From positions 1-36,751 of the forward strand of contig JAGWXF010000026.1 of assembly GCA_018970025.1 (NCBI GenBank): DNA of 36,751 bases, read 5' to 3'. Both the position numbers and the translations under genes were made by a program. Under the pieces are notes generated by a model. It saw nothing but the letters and a program-made list of their open reading frames with translations. It was not told the DNA's origin and ran no database searches. Positions 1 through 8,347 of the stretch are shown in pieces; the first letter of the stretch is position 1; each line of letters starts with the position of its first letter. The DNA comes from Actinomycetales bacterium. GTDB taxonomy: Bacteria > Actinomycetota > Actinomycetes > S36-B12.

Positions 1-37
1 CCCACGCCGGGAGTCGAAATCGGCGCGAGGGCGCGGC

Positions 38-1231
38 TCAGGCGGATGCAGCGGGCGTGCGGCCCATCAGCTGGCGACGGTACGGGGCGAGGTCCGCCGT
101 GCGGTCGATGCCGACGACGCCGACCAGGCCGCTGTCATCGTGGTACGTCACGATGCAGGGCGCATCGACCGTTCCATCGGCGACCGTGATGCTGCTCGCC
201 AGCCCCGGCATCCCGAAGGACTGGATGGTGTGCGCGTACTGATCGGACCAGAACGCCGGCATCGCGGTGAATGGCTCGGCGCTGGGAGCGTCCCCACGCA
301 GCAGGGCGGCCAGCGAGGGCCCGGCGCGGCGAGCCGTCTCGGTCGGCATGTTCCAGTGCTCGATCCGCCTCGATGCCCCGGGGAACAGCGCATTGGGATG
401 GCGGGCCACGTCACCGACCGCGACGACCGGGGCCGGGGCCGACCGCACCACCATGGCGGCGTCGACCTCGATCCCGTCGGAGAGGTCCAGGCCGTTGCCG
501 TCCAGCCATTCGACGTTCGGGACCGACCCGACCGCCTCGAGCACCACGTCGGCGGGCAGGACGGTGCCGTCGGACAGCTCGGCCCCCGTGACGTGGTCAT
601 CGCCGAGGAAGCGATCGATCGTGTGGCCGAGGTGGAAGTGAATGCCGTGGGCCGCGTGGCGCCGCCGCATCGCGGCCCCGAGCTCGGCCCCCAGCGGCCG
701 GATCATCGGCTCGGCATCGAGGGCGACGACGTGGACGGTCGCCCCGAGCGTGGCTGCCGTGGCCGCCACCTCGCAACCGATGAAGCCGGCGCCCATGATG
801 ACGATGGTCGAGCCCGGCATCAGTCGCTCGCGCAGGGCGGTTGCGTCCGCTGCCGTGCGGAGCATGATGCGCCCCTTGGTCGGGCCGGGGATGGGCAGTG
901 ATCGCGGACGAATCCCGCTTGCGATCACCAGCCCGTCGAACGCAAGGTTCGTGCCGTCCGCCAGGGTGACGGTGCGCTCACCGAGGTCAGATGCGACCGC
1001 AGCGGCCCCGAGCTGCCAGTGCACGTCGTCGACTGAGTCCTTGCGGCGGAACTCCAGGCCGGCGATATCCACCCCTGCGGAGAGCGCCTCCTTGGACAGC
1101 GGCGGCCGGTTATAGGGCAGGTGCGGCTCATCGCCGACGATGGTGATCGCGCCGGCGTGGCCGGCCGACCGAAGTGACTCCGCTGCGCGCAGGCCGCCGA
1201 GGCCCGCACCGACGATGACGACGCCTGTCAC
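38..1231 (-). CDS. NAD(P)H-dependent ferredoxin reductase (FAD)
   Basis: This 397-residue flavoprotein should pass electrons from NAD(P)H to the adjacent ferredoxin and so to a P450. The FAD-binding Rossmann motif GAGLGG is at residues 8-13, the second (NAD) motif GAGFIG at 147-152, and an FAD-closing VVAVGDV motif near 270. The order and length fit the rhodocoxin/putidaredoxin reductase family. The GTG start overlaps the ferredoxin stop as GTGA (1228-1231), which indicates translational coupling. The gene is read after the ferredoxin and diverges from the P450 at 1643. Function at family level is secure; the physiological P450 partner is inferred from position. Confidence 0.93.
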   Translation of the reverse strand: MTGVVIVGAGLGGLRAAESLRSAGHAGAITIVGDEPHLPYNRPPLSKEALSAGVDIAGLEFRRKDSVDDVHWQLGAAAVASDLGERTVTLADGTNLAFDGLVIASGIRPRSLPIPGPTKGRIMLRTAADATALRERLMPGSTIVIMGAGFIGCEVAATAATLGATVHVVALDAEPMIRPLGAELGAAMRRRHAAHGIHFHLGHTIDRFLGDDHVTGAELSDGTVLPADVVLEAVGSVPNVEWLDGNGLDLSDGIEVDAAMVVRSAPAPVVAVGDVARHPNALFPGASRRIEHWNMPTETARRAGPSLAALLRGDAPSAEPFTAMPAFWSDQYAHTIQSFGMPGLASSITVADGTVDAPCIVTYHDDSGLVGVVGIDRTADLAPYRRQLMGRTPAASA

Positions 1232-1422
1232 GACGCGGTGATGGTGATCGCCTGCATCGGGCAGACGTCAGCCGCGCTCTCGACCGCCGCCTTGCGGTCG
1301 TCGGAGACCTCGGCGACGTACTGCAGCTTGCCGTCCGCGTCCAGCGCGAAGACATCCTCGGCCTCGAAGCAGCACTGGCCGTAGTGCTGGCACTTGTCCA
1401 TGTCGACCTCGATGCGGATCAT
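1228..1422 (-). CDS. Small ferredoxin, [3Fe-4S] type, P450 redox partner
   Basis: This 64-residue ferredoxin has cysteines at 11, 17 and 54 (C-x5-C ... CP), the pattern of actinobacterial single-cluster ferredoxins that serve P450s. The position that would be the second cluster cysteine in a [4Fe-4S] protein is Tyr14 (CxxYxxC). An extra Cys18 follows directly after Cys17. The start at 1422 is chosen because AAGGAGGGG lies just upstream with good spacing; an upstream in-frame ATG at 1449 lacks this. It is coupled to the reductase by a 4-bp overlap and diverges from the P450 at 1643. Cluster type is inferred from the motif. Confidence 0.92.
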   Translation of the reverse strand: MIRIEVDMDKCQHYGQCCFEAEDVFALDADGKLQYVAEVSDDRKAAVESAADVCPMQAITITAS

Positions 1423-1500
1423 CGCCCCTCCTTCGTCGTGGGTACCCATGGCATGGGAAGCCCATTATCCGTCGCGGCGCCGCGACGGGCACAACCGATT

Positions 1501-1516
1501 CGTTCGGACCCTAACG
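1501..1516. promoter_or_regulatory. Candidate operator CGTTCGG-AC-CCTAACG
   Basis: This is a 16-bp dyad with 7-bp arms (one mismatch) and a 2-nt centre. It matches in layout the dyads at 1592-1607 and 29133-29148. It lies 79-94 bp upstream of the ferredoxin start. The binding protein is unknown; the MarR-type regulator at 21090 is a local candidate. Confidence 0.5.
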
Positions 1517-1591
1517 GAAATTGCCCCAGAAGTGGGCTGATCGTGCCGAAATGCAGGACACGACCGACCCGGATCGTCTACCCTGCGGGAT

Positions 1592-1607
1592 AGTTCGGGC
1601 CCGAATG
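1592..1607. promoter_or_regulatory. Candidate operator AGTTCGG-GC-CCGAATG
   Basis: The core TTCGGGCCCGAA (1594-1605) is a perfect 12-bp palindrome, 36-51 bp upstream of the P450 start. It has the same GTTCGG-nn-CCgAA layout as the dyads at 1501 and 29133, so it is probably a second site for the same regulator. Confidence 0.5.
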
Positions 1608-1642
1608 ATCTTCCGGGCGCCGTATCTGTCGATTGGAGCGAG

Positions 1643-2896
1643 ATGAGCACGGCAACCGCGATATCGCTGGCTGACAACGACCTGTTCGTCCAGGGCGCTC
1701 CCTGGGGCGTCTTCGAGTCCCTGCGCCATCACGACCCGGTGTCGTGGCAGCAGGAGCCAGCTCCGAACAAGGGCTTTTGGGCCGTCACCCGCTACCAGGA
1801 CATCGTGGAGGTGCTGCGCGACCCGCAGACCTACTCAAGTGAAATCGGGGCGACCAACCTCGAGGAGCTCGACGCCAGCCAGATCGAGATCCGCAAGTCC
1901 ATGCTCGAGACCGATGGCGAGCGACACCGGGCCCTTCGCAAGCTCCTGCAGTACGACTTCACGCCGCGGGCCCTGGCCATCTACGAGACCTTCCTGCGCG
2001 GTATCACCGCCAGCACCCTGGACGAGGCCTTCCAGGCCCCGACCTTCGACTTCGTCGAGGCGGTCGCGGCTGACTTCCCGATCCGCGTCCTGGCCCAGCT
2101 GCTGGACGTACCCGATGCCGACATCCCGCAGCTGATCAAGTGGGGCAACCGGATGGTGGGCAACACCGACCCCGAGCATGCGGACGTGATCCTGGGCAGC
2201 GAGGAGTCTGAGAAGTACCGCGACCTGCCGTTCCGGTCGCCGGCCGCCCTGGAGGTGTTCGAGTACGGATTCCGGCTGGCCAATGACCGCCGGGGCAAGG
2301 ACGGCAGAGACCTGGTCTCGCGCCTGGTCAACCAGGTGCCGATGGACGGTATCCCGCTCGATGACCGCGACTTCCGCAACTACTTCCTGCTGCTGGTGAT
2401 CGCGGGCAACGAGACCACGCGCCACACCATCTCGCACACCATGCGCAATCTCATCGCGAACCCGGACGCGGTCGCGCTGCTGCGTGCCCAGCCCGAGCTC
2501 ATCCCGTGGGCCGTGGAGGAGTTCCTGCGATATGCCTCGCCGGTTTATCACTTCCGGCGCACGGCTCGGGTGGACACCGAGCTCAATGGCCGCCGCATCA
2601 AGGCAGGCGACAAGGTCGTGGTGTGGTTCGCCTCAGGTAATCGCGATGAGCAGGTATTCGAGGATCCCTACCGCTTCGACGTGACCCGCAAGCCCAATGA
2701 GCACATGGCCTTCGGCCGCGGCGGGCCGCACATGTGCCTGGGCAACTCGCTGGCCCGGATGGAGATCCAGATCATGTTCGAGGACCTGCTGGCCCGGCCC
2801 TTCGACATCCAGCCCAATGGCGAAGTGGAGTACCTGCGGTCGAACTTCGTCCACGGCATCAAGCGATTCCCCGTCAAGGCCGTGCCGCGGAGCTAG
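1643..2896 (+). CDS. Cytochrome P450 (first of two)
   Basis: This 417-residue soluble bacterial P450 has all key elements. The I-helix motif AGNETT is at 254-259 (Glu-Thr as the acid-alcohol pair), the K-helix ExxR at 293-296, and the haem loop FGRGGPHMCLG has the ligand Cys365. The haem loop is one residue longer than the textbook FxxGxRxC spacing, as in CYP124/CYP125-type enzymes. GGAGCGAG precedes the ATG. It diverges from the ferredoxin and ferredoxin-reductase genes, its likely electron donors, and is followed by a permease on the same strand. The substrate is not readable from sequence; the surrounding genes suggest a nitrogen-containing or terpenoid-like compound. Confidence 0.95.
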   Translation: MSTATAISLADNDLFVQGAPWGVFESLRHHDPVSWQQEPAPNKGFWAVTRYQDIVEVLRDPQTYSSEIGATNLEELDASQIEIRKSMLETDGERHRALRKLLQYDFTPRALAIYETFLRGITASTLDEAFQAPTFDFVEAVAADFPIRVLAQLLDVPDADIPQLIKWGNRMVGNTDPEHADVILGSEESEKYRDLPFRSPAALEVFEYGFRLANDRRGKDGRDLVSRLVNQVPMDGIPLDDRDFRNYFLLLVIAGNETTRHTISHTMRNLIANPDAVALLRAQPELIPWAVEEFLRYASPVYHFRRTARVDTELNGRRIKAGDKVVVWFASGNRDEQVFEDPYRFDVTRKPNEHMAFGRGGPHMCLGNSLARMEIQIMFEDLLARPFDIQPNGEVEYLRSNFVHGIKRFPVKAVPRS

Positions 2897-2998
2897 TGCC
2901 GCAAGCCGCGAACTTCTGCGAACAAGCCCAATTCCCATCTGATCTGCGGCAGGATGCGAGCCTGCCGTATGCACCCGCATAACGACCATGGAGGCGGT

Positions 2999-4558
2999 AT
3001 GTCCCAACGGGAGAATCTTCCGAAGTCAGATCAGGCCCTCGGCGCCGCCGATCCTGAGACCGCAGGCACCACGCTCAAGCGAGGCACCCTCGGCCTAGCC
3101 GGCATCATCTTCTTCGTCGTGGCTGCCTCGGCACCGCTTGCGGGGATGACCGGTGCCTTCCCGGTGGCGGCGGTCATCCTCGGCCCCGGGGCCGTCGGCA
3201 TGTACGTCTTCGTCGGCATCATCCTGCTGCTGTTCAGCGTGGGCTACGCGACGATGAGCCACTACGTCACCAACACCGGTGCCTTCTTCGCCTACGTCGG
3301 CCGAGGCCTGGGCATCGTGCCCGGTGTCGGCTCGGCAGCGGTCTCGGTGCTGGCCTACCTGGCCGTGCAGTGGGCCGTGCTCGGCTTCATCGGCGGGCAG
3401 ATGGCCCTGCAGTTCCAGGACAAGTTCGGCGTCGACCTGCCCTGGTACGTGTACGCGCTGGTGATCCTGGCCGCGGTGTGGATCCTGTCGGCCCTGTCCG
3501 TCGATATCGGCGCGAAGGTCCTCGGCGTCCTGCTGGCGATCGAGCTGCTCTCGCTGGTGGTGGTGGGTGTCGTGGCGATCGCCAAGGGCCCGCAGGGAGT
3601 CGACTTCGTGTCGGCCTTCAGCCCTGCGGCCATCTTCGACGGCGGGCTCGAGGGCGGTGCTGGCATCGCATTCGCCTTTGCCCTGGCATCGTTCATCGGA
3701 TTCGAGGCGACGGCGATCTACGGCGAGGAGTCCAAGAACCCCAAGCGGAATGTCCCGCTGGCCACCTACATCTCGGTCGTGCTGATCACCGTGCTCTTCG
3801 CCCTGGTGGGCTTCGGCATGGTGACGGGCACCGGGGTCGACGGCATGCAGGACAAGATGCTCGAGGTCACCGGCGGCCTGGTGGATCCGTCGGCAGTGCT
3901 GTTCGGGCTGACCACCGAGTTCATCGGCTCCTGGCTGACGACGGTCTTCAGCTGGATCGTGCTGACCTCGCTGTTCGCCGCGACGCTGGCCTTCCAGAAC
4001 AGCGCGGCCCGGTACCTGTTCTCGATGGGCCGGGCGGGCGTGCTGCCCAAGGCGCTGGATCGCACGAACAAGCAGCAGTCGCCGTTCGTGGCCACCACGG
4101 TGGTCGGCATCCTGGGCCTGATCATCATCGTGATCGCGATCGTGCTCAACTGGGATCCGTTCCTGAACGTCTTCTACTGGTTCAGCGCGGTGTCGGTCAT
4201 CGCGATCGTGCTGACCGAGATCCTGGTGAGCATCGCGGTGATCGTCTACTTCCGCCGCACCAAGGAAGACCGGCGCATCTGGAACGCGATCATCGCGCCG
4301 GTGCTGGCGATCGCGGGCCTGGCACTGGGCGAGTTCATGCTGATGAGCCGATTCAACCTGCTCGCCGGCGTCTCGCAGGGCGGGGACCCCGCAGCCTGCC
4401 CTGGAGATGCCGGATCAGGGTGCGGCCCGTTCGAGATGAGCTCCCTGGGCTGGCTGCTGGTACTGGCGCCTTTCGGCATCTTCATCGTGGGCCTGCTCCT
4501 GGGGGCGGTGCGCCGCAACAAGGAGAACTACGACGCGGTGCACAACTTCGTCAGCTAG
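2999..4558 (+). CDS. APC-superfamily amino acid/amine permease
   Basis: This 519-residue integral membrane protein has about twelve hydrophobic segments. It begins with the APC-type first helix (LGLAGIIFFVVAASAPLAG, near residue 32) and has the conserved stretch SFIGFEATAIYGEESKNPKRN after helix 5 or 6. Such carriers import amino acids or amines by proton symport or exchange. The start at 2999 follows GGAGG (2990-2994); an in-frame ATG 45 bp upstream lacks a ribosome site. It lies 102 bp after the first P450 and is probably co-transcribed, which suggests it brings in the substrate of the pathway. A short loop with two Cys (PAACPGDAGSGC) lies between the last helices. Confidence 0.92.
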   Translation: MSQRENLPKSDQALGAADPETAGTTLKRGTLGLAGIIFFVVAASAPLAGMTGAFPVAAVILGPGAVGMYVFVGIILLLFSVGYATMSHYVTNTGAFFAYVGRGLGIVPGVGSAAVSVLAYLAVQWAVLGFIGGQMALQFQDKFGVDLPWYVYALVILAAVWILSALSVDIGAKVLGVLLAIELLSLVVVGVVAIAKGPQGVDFVSAFSPAAIFDGGLEGGAGIAFAFALASFIGFEATAIYGEESKNPKRNVPLATYISVVLITVLFALVGFGMVTGTGVDGMQDKMLEVTGGLVDPSAVLFGLTTEFIGSWLTTVFSWIVLTSLFAATLAFQNSAARYLFSMGRAGVLPKALDRTNKQQSPFVATTVVGILGLIIIVIAIVLNWDPFLNVFYWFSAVSVIAIVLTEILVSIAVIVYFRRTKEDRRIWNAIIAPVLAIAGLALGEFMLMSRFNLLAGVSQGGDPAACPGDAGSGCGPFEMSSLGWLLVLAPFGIFIVGLLLGAVRRNKENYDAVHNFVS

Positions 4559-4586
4559 TCCTTCGAGCACGCGCAGAGCGCCGGTC

Positions 4587-5837
4587 TCAGGCGGGTCGGA
4601 TGCGCACGGGCAGCGAGGCGATACCGTTCACGAAGTTGGAGCGGGTCCGGACGACATCGCCAGCCTGCTCGAAGCGGATGCGTCGCTGCACGATCTCCTC
4701 CAGCAGCACCCGCAGCTCCAGCCGCGCCAGGGGTGCACCGAGGCAGTGATGGGGGCCCTTGGCCCCGAAGGAGACCTGCATCGGCTTGATCGGCCGGGTG
4801 ATGTCGAAGGCAAGCGGATCGGCGAAGACCTCGTCGTCGAAGTTCGCCGAGGCGTACCAGATGACGACCTTGTCGCCCTCGGCGATCTGGACGCCATGCA
4901 GGACGGTGTCGCAGGTGGCCGTCCGGCGCATGTGCAGGACGGGGCAGGCGTAGCGGATGACCTCCTCGATCGCCTGGTCGATCAGCTCCGGGCGCGCCAG
5001 CAGCAGGTCGTGCTGGTCGGGGTGGTCGATGAAGGCGAGGATGCCGTTGCTGATGGCGGTGCGCGTGGTCTCGTTGCCGGCGAACACCAGCACCTGGAAC
5101 ATGTTCGCGTACTCCACCGGGGTGAGGCGATCCCCGTCGACCTCGGCCTGGATCAGCGTGGTCACCAGGTCGTCATGCGGGTCGAGGCGCCGCTGCTCGC
5201 CGAGGTCGCGGCCGTACTCGAACAGCGCGTGGGCAGCGGGCGAGTTGAAGGGCAGCAGCTCCAGCGGGGTGGTGTTGCCGTAGGCGTCTGCTGGCAGGTC
5301 GGCACCGTCGACGAGCTCATCGCTGAGCCGGACCATGAACGCCATGTCGTCTTCGGGCACGCCGAGGATGCCGACGATCACGCCGATCGGCAGCGGGGCG
5401 GAGATCGCGCAGACGAGGTCGACCTCTTCGGCAGCGACGGCGGCATCGAGCAGCTCGCTGGCGATCTGCCGGGTGGTCTGCTCATAGCCGCGCACCTTGC
5501 GACTGGTGAACGCCGGCATCCCGAGCCGGCGCAGCCGCACATGCTCGGGCGCATCGCTGTCGATGATCGACCGGCGGGCGGCCATGGCCTCCTCGGAGAG
5601 GTCCCACAGGTTCGTCATGCCCCGGGCACTGGAGTAGGTCTGCGGATCTCGGGTGACGGTGACGAGGTCCTCGTACCTGGTCACGGCCCAGTAGGGCCGC
5701 CCTTCGAAGGCACGACGGGCAATCGGCTCCTCGCGTCGCATCCGGGCGAAGGCCGCATGCGGGATGCCGTGCGCGTAGGCGGCCGGGTCGGTGACGTCGA
5801 CTGCCCGAGCGACTGGCGGCTGGTCGATCGCGGTCAC
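4587..5837 (-). CDS. Cytochrome P450 (second of two)
   Basis: This 416-residue P450 is clearly related to the one at 1643: both share RDPQTYSS, AGNETTR and a haem loop of the same long spacing, here FGAKGPHHCLG with the ligand again at Cys365. The start is the GTG at 5837, which overlaps the stop of the alcohol dehydrogenase as GTGA (5834-5837) and has GGAGCAGGC upstream. The open frame continues about 165 bp further into the dehydrogenase gene but is not needed. Coupling to a dehydrogenase suggests hydroxylation followed by alcohol oxidation. There is no ferredoxin beside it, so it presumably shares the one at 1228. Confidence 0.95.
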   Translation of the reverse strand: MTAIDQPPVARAVDVTDPAAYAHGIPHAAFARMRREEPIARRAFEGRPYWAVTRYEDLVTVTRDPQTYSSARGMTNLWDLSEEAMAARRSIIDSDAPEHVRLRRLGMPAFTSRKVRGYEQTTRQIASELLDAAVAAEEVDLVCAISAPLPIGVIVGILGVPEDDMAFMVRLSDELVDGADLPADAYGNTTPLELLPFNSPAAHALFEYGRDLGEQRRLDPHDDLVTTLIQAEVDGDRLTPVEYANMFQVLVFAGNETTRTAISNGILAFIDHPDQHDLLLARPELIDQAIEEVIRYACPVLHMRRTATCDTVLHGVQIAEGDKVVIWYASANFDDEVFADPLAFDITRPIKPMQVSFGAKGPHHCLGAPLARLELRVLLEEIVQRRIRFEQAGDVVRTRSNFVNGIASLPVRIRPA

Positions 5838-6808
5838 GCCTGCTCCCGGGGGACGATGACGAACCGACCGGACACTTCCCCGCGATGCAGTCGGGCATGG
5901 GCGGCAGGGACGTCCGCAAGGTCGATGACCTCGACCGGCGAGTGCAGCGGATGGGATCTGGCGAGGGCGACCATCTCGTGCATCTGCGCAAGCGACCCCC
6001 ACACCGAGGTCATGAAGCGTGCCTCATGGGGAACCGCCCCGAAGCCGAACGGGATGCGGCCGCCGTAGAGCCCGACGACGACGACCAGCCCCTGACGAGC
6101 GACATGGTCGCGCGCGGTGATCAGGGTTGCCTCGGCACCGACGAAGTCGACGACTGCGGTGAAGGTGCCCTCAACCTCACCAGGGGCGGCGACTGCATCG
6201 GCGCCGAGCTGCAGGGCCAGGGCGCGCTTCTCGGCGGATGCATCCACCACCGTCACCTCGGCGCGCGAGCGGATCTTCAGCCATTGCAGTCCGAACTGGC
6301 CCAGGCCGCCTGCGCCGATGACCAGTGCTCGAGGCTGGCGTGCGCCCTGCAGCACCCCGAGGGCATGATCGACTGCTCGATAGGCGGTCAGCCCGCCGCA
6401 GGCCAGCGGAGCGGCCTGGACGGGATCGAGCCCATCCAGTGGCACGAGGTATGCCTCATCGGGCACGGCCATCCGGGTGGCATACCCGCCATCGCGCAGC
6501 AGGCCGGCCTCGGTGGCGTTGGGGCAGATCATCTCCTGGGCGCTGCCGCAGGCCCAGCAGTCGGGCTGGCGGCAGCCCCAGCAGGCGTAGACGAGGACCG
6601 GGCCCAGGGTCGGGTGGTGACCGGCTACCTCGTGGCCGAGGACGATCGGCAGCGCCGTCGGGTAGTCGCCGGCGGCGGCATGCAGGTCGGAGTGGCAGAT
6701 GCCGCAGGCGAGCACGTCGATGACGCACCCGCCGTGAGGCGCCGTTGGCTCGGGCAGGTCCTGCACCTGCAGGGGCGCACCAGCAGCGTTCAGGACGACG
6801 GCGCGCAT
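5834..6808 (-). CDS. Zinc-dependent medium-chain alcohol dehydrogenase
   Basis: This 324-residue MDR-superfamily protein has an N-terminal GroES-like domain with catalytic-zinc residues in CGICHSDLH (Cys35/38, His43) and GHE (59-60). A Cys cluster at 76, 79, 84, 87 and 95 corresponds to the structural zinc lobe, with unusual spacing for the first cysteines. The Rossmann motif GAGGLG is at 165-170. It should oxidise an alcohol to an aldehyde or ketone with NAD(P). It starts with ATG after CGGAGG and is the first gene of a two-gene unit with the P450. It diverges from the GS-like gene at 6992, and its promoter region contains the ATTTATCAAAT motif. Confidence 0.9.
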   Translation of the reverse strand: MRAVVLNAAGAPLQVQDLPEPTAPHGGCVIDVLACGICHSDLHAAAGDYPTALPIVLGHEVAGHHPTLGPVLVYACWGCRQPDCWACGSAQEMICPNATEAGLLRDGGYATRMAVPDEAYLVPLDGLDPVQAAPLACGGLTAYRAVDHALGVLQGARQPRALVIGAGGLGQFGLQWLKIRSRAEVTVVDASAEKRALALQLGADAVAAPGEVEGTFTAVVDFVGAEATLITARDHVARQGLVVVVGLYGGRIPFGFGAVPHEARFMTSVWGSLAQMHEMVALARSHPLHSPVEVIDLADVPAAHARLHRGEVSGRFVIVPREQA

Positions 6809-6857
6809 GGGGCCTCCGAGTTGGTGAATGCCCGGACATCGGGTGCCACGCAGACTA

Positions 6858-6869
6858 CATTTATCAAAT
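6858..6869. promoter_or_regulatory. Shared motif CATTTATCAAAT (candidate GntR site)
   Basis: The 12-mer occurs identically at 11402-11413, between the acyl-CoA dehydrogenase and its neighbouring GntR/FCD regulator. The core ATTT-atc-AAAT is an inverted repeat. Here it lies 50-61 bp upstream of the alcohol dehydrogenase start, in the divergent gap to the GS-like gene. It is AT-rich in an otherwise GC-rich gap. Confidence 0.5.
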
Positions 6870-6909
6870 ATTAGGAATCAATGGGATTCCACGGCTGAGT
6901 CCGCTCAGG

Positions 6910-6953
6910 GTGCATCACGCGTGCATGACCGGTGCACCGAGCGTGCAGGAGCG
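6910..6953 (+). promoter_or_regulatory. Four GTGCA boxes at exact 11-bp steps
   Basis: GTGCA begins at 6910, 6921, 6932 and 6943, each followed by six variable bases. This 5+6 layout of direct repeats on one helix face is that of OmpR-family response-regulator sites in actinomycetes (PhoP and GlnR boxes), although the GTGCA core is not the published GlnR core. The array ends about 40 bp before the start of the GS-like gene at 6992. Confidence 0.55.
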
Positions 6954-6991
6954 GGCTCAGCTGCCAGCGCTGGGATGGTCAGGGAGCAGTG

Positions 6992-8347
6992 ATGTCGGCT
7001 GGGCATGGGTGGGCGCAGGGCGAGCGGGATCGGGTGGCGGCCCTATGCGAGGAGCACGGCATCCACACGGTCGAGTGCATGCTGGTCGATACCTGGGGCA
7101 TGCCCCGTGGCAAGCGAGTGCCCGTCCGGCAATTCCTGCGCGGGTCCGGGTTCCACATCGCCAATGTGATCTACACCTGGGATCCCACCTGCTTCATCTT
7201 CCCGACGCCCTGGGTCGACGAGGAGGACGGCTTCCCGGACATGCACGCCCTGCCGGACCTGTCGACCTTCCGGGTCGCCGGCTGGGCCGACGGTGTGGCG
7301 GCCGTGATCTGCGATGCCTATGACAATGCCACCGGCGAGCCGGTCGCGATGGACTCCCGGCACATGCTCAAGCGCCAGCTGGCCAGGGCGGCCGAGCTCG
7401 GGTACGGCGTGGACGCCGCGACCGAGCTCGAATGCCACTTCTTCACCGCCGAATGGCGGCCGCTGTACGACGACATCAACTGCTACTCCATCTACCGCGG
7501 CTATGAGATGGAGCCCTTCATGCTCGATATCCGCGAGTCGCTGCGCCGGACGGGCATCGAGGTCGAGGCGACCAATGTCGAGTACGGCCCCGGCCAGACC
7601 GAGATCAACCTGCGCTACGGGCCGATGATGGAGATGGCCGATCACACCGTCTACTTCAAGTACATCGTCCGCCTGGTCGCCAAGCGGCACGGACTCAACG
7701 TCACCTTCATGGCCAAGCCGTTCCTGCTGGAGGCCGGCAACGGCATGCACGTGCACCAGTCGCTGACGGTCGACGGCCGCAATGCCTTCGCCGTGGCCGA
7801 TGAGGACTCCGTCCTCGGCAATGCACTGATGCGCCGCTACCTGACCGGCCTGCTGGCCCATCACAAGGAGCTGCAGCTGGTGATGACGCCGACGATCAGC
7901 GGCTACAAGCGGGTGCAGGACTACTCCTTCTCGCCGACCCAGGTGACCTGGGGCCTGGACCACCGGCTCGTCGGCGTGCGCTCGATCGTGGGGGCTGGGG
8001 CGGGCAACCGGCTCGAGGCACGCTGGGCCGCGGCCGATGCCAACCCCTACCTCGTGCTCGCGGGCTGCCTGGCCGCCGGGCTCGATGGCCTGGAGCACGA
8101 CTACCCGCTGATGGCGCAGGTGGTCGGGGATCCCCATGCGGACGCCTCCTGGGAGCGGCTGCCCACGGACATCACCGGGGCCATCGCCAACTTCGACACG
8201 GCCTTCAACCGCAGCGTGTTCGGGGACGACTTCGTGGAGAACTTCATCTTCATGCAGCAGCGCGAGGCGCAGGAGTTCGCGACGCATGCAGATACGTCTC
8301 AGGACATCAGCGACTGGGAGATCGCGCGCTATCGGGCCGTCATCTGA
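6992..8347 (+). CDS. Glutamine-synthetase-like gamma-glutamyl-amine ligase
   Basis: This 451-residue member of the GS superfamily joins glutamate's gamma-carboxylate to an amine with ATP. Visible GS elements are the metal/glutamate-binding ELECHFF, the EYGPGQTEINL strand, KPF, the GNGMHVHQS loop with the metal-binding His, and the arginine-bearing NRLEARWAAADANPYL. The N-terminal beta-grasp half starts around VECMLVDTWGMPRGKR. The start at 6992 follows AGGGAGC; an in-frame ATG 60 bp upstream falls in the 11-bp repeat array. The stop overlaps the next gene's ATG by one base (TGATG). Pairing with a GATase and catabolic genes argues for a PuuA/IpuC/AtdA1-type role, not ammonia assimilation. Substrate unknown. 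Confidence 0.88.
   Translation: MSAGHGWAQGERDRVAALCEEHGIHTVECMLVDTWGMPRGKRVPVRQFLRGSGFHIANVIYTWDPTCFIFPTPWVDEEDGFPDMHALPDLSTFRVAGWADGVAAVICDAYDNATGEPVAMDSRHMLKRQLARAAELGYGVDAATELECHFFTAEWRPLYDDINCYSIYRGYEMEPFMLDIRESLRRTGIEVEATNVEYGPGQTEINLRYGPMMEMADHTVYFKYIVRLVAKRHGLNVTFMAKPFLLEAGNGMHVHQSLTVDGRNAFAVADEDSVLGNALMRRYLTGLLAHHKELQLVMTPTISGYKRVQDYSFSPTQVTWGLDHRLVGVRSIVGAGAGNRLEARWAAADANPYLVLAGCLAAGLDGLEHDYPLMAQVVGDPHADASWERLPTDITGAIANFDTAFNRSVFGDDFVENFIFMQQREAQEFATHADTSQDISDWEIARYRAVI

Larger units (their letters stand above)
1423..1642. promoter_or_regulatory. Divergent promoter region, ferredoxin/P450
   Basis: This 220-bp gap holds the control region for both the ferredoxin-reductase operon (leftward) and the P450 (rightward). 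Two dyads with the same layout lie inside it, at 1501-1516 and 1592-1607, and are listed separately. I see no convincing pair of -35 and -10 hexamers. Confidence 0.6.

Noticed and set aside
3370..4749. Long open frame inside the permease gene in another frame; similar long antisense frames lie opposite the P450s, GS-like genes and dehydrogenases.
   Set aside because: High-GC third-position bias opens alternative frames. They are rich in Arg, Gly, Pro and Ala, lack ribosome sites and show no domain.
6992..8347. Housekeeping glutamine synthetase (glnA).
   Set aside because: Coupled to a GATase and a CoA-transferase, with catabolic neighbours; a second divergent GS-like gene is present. Better read as an amine ligase.
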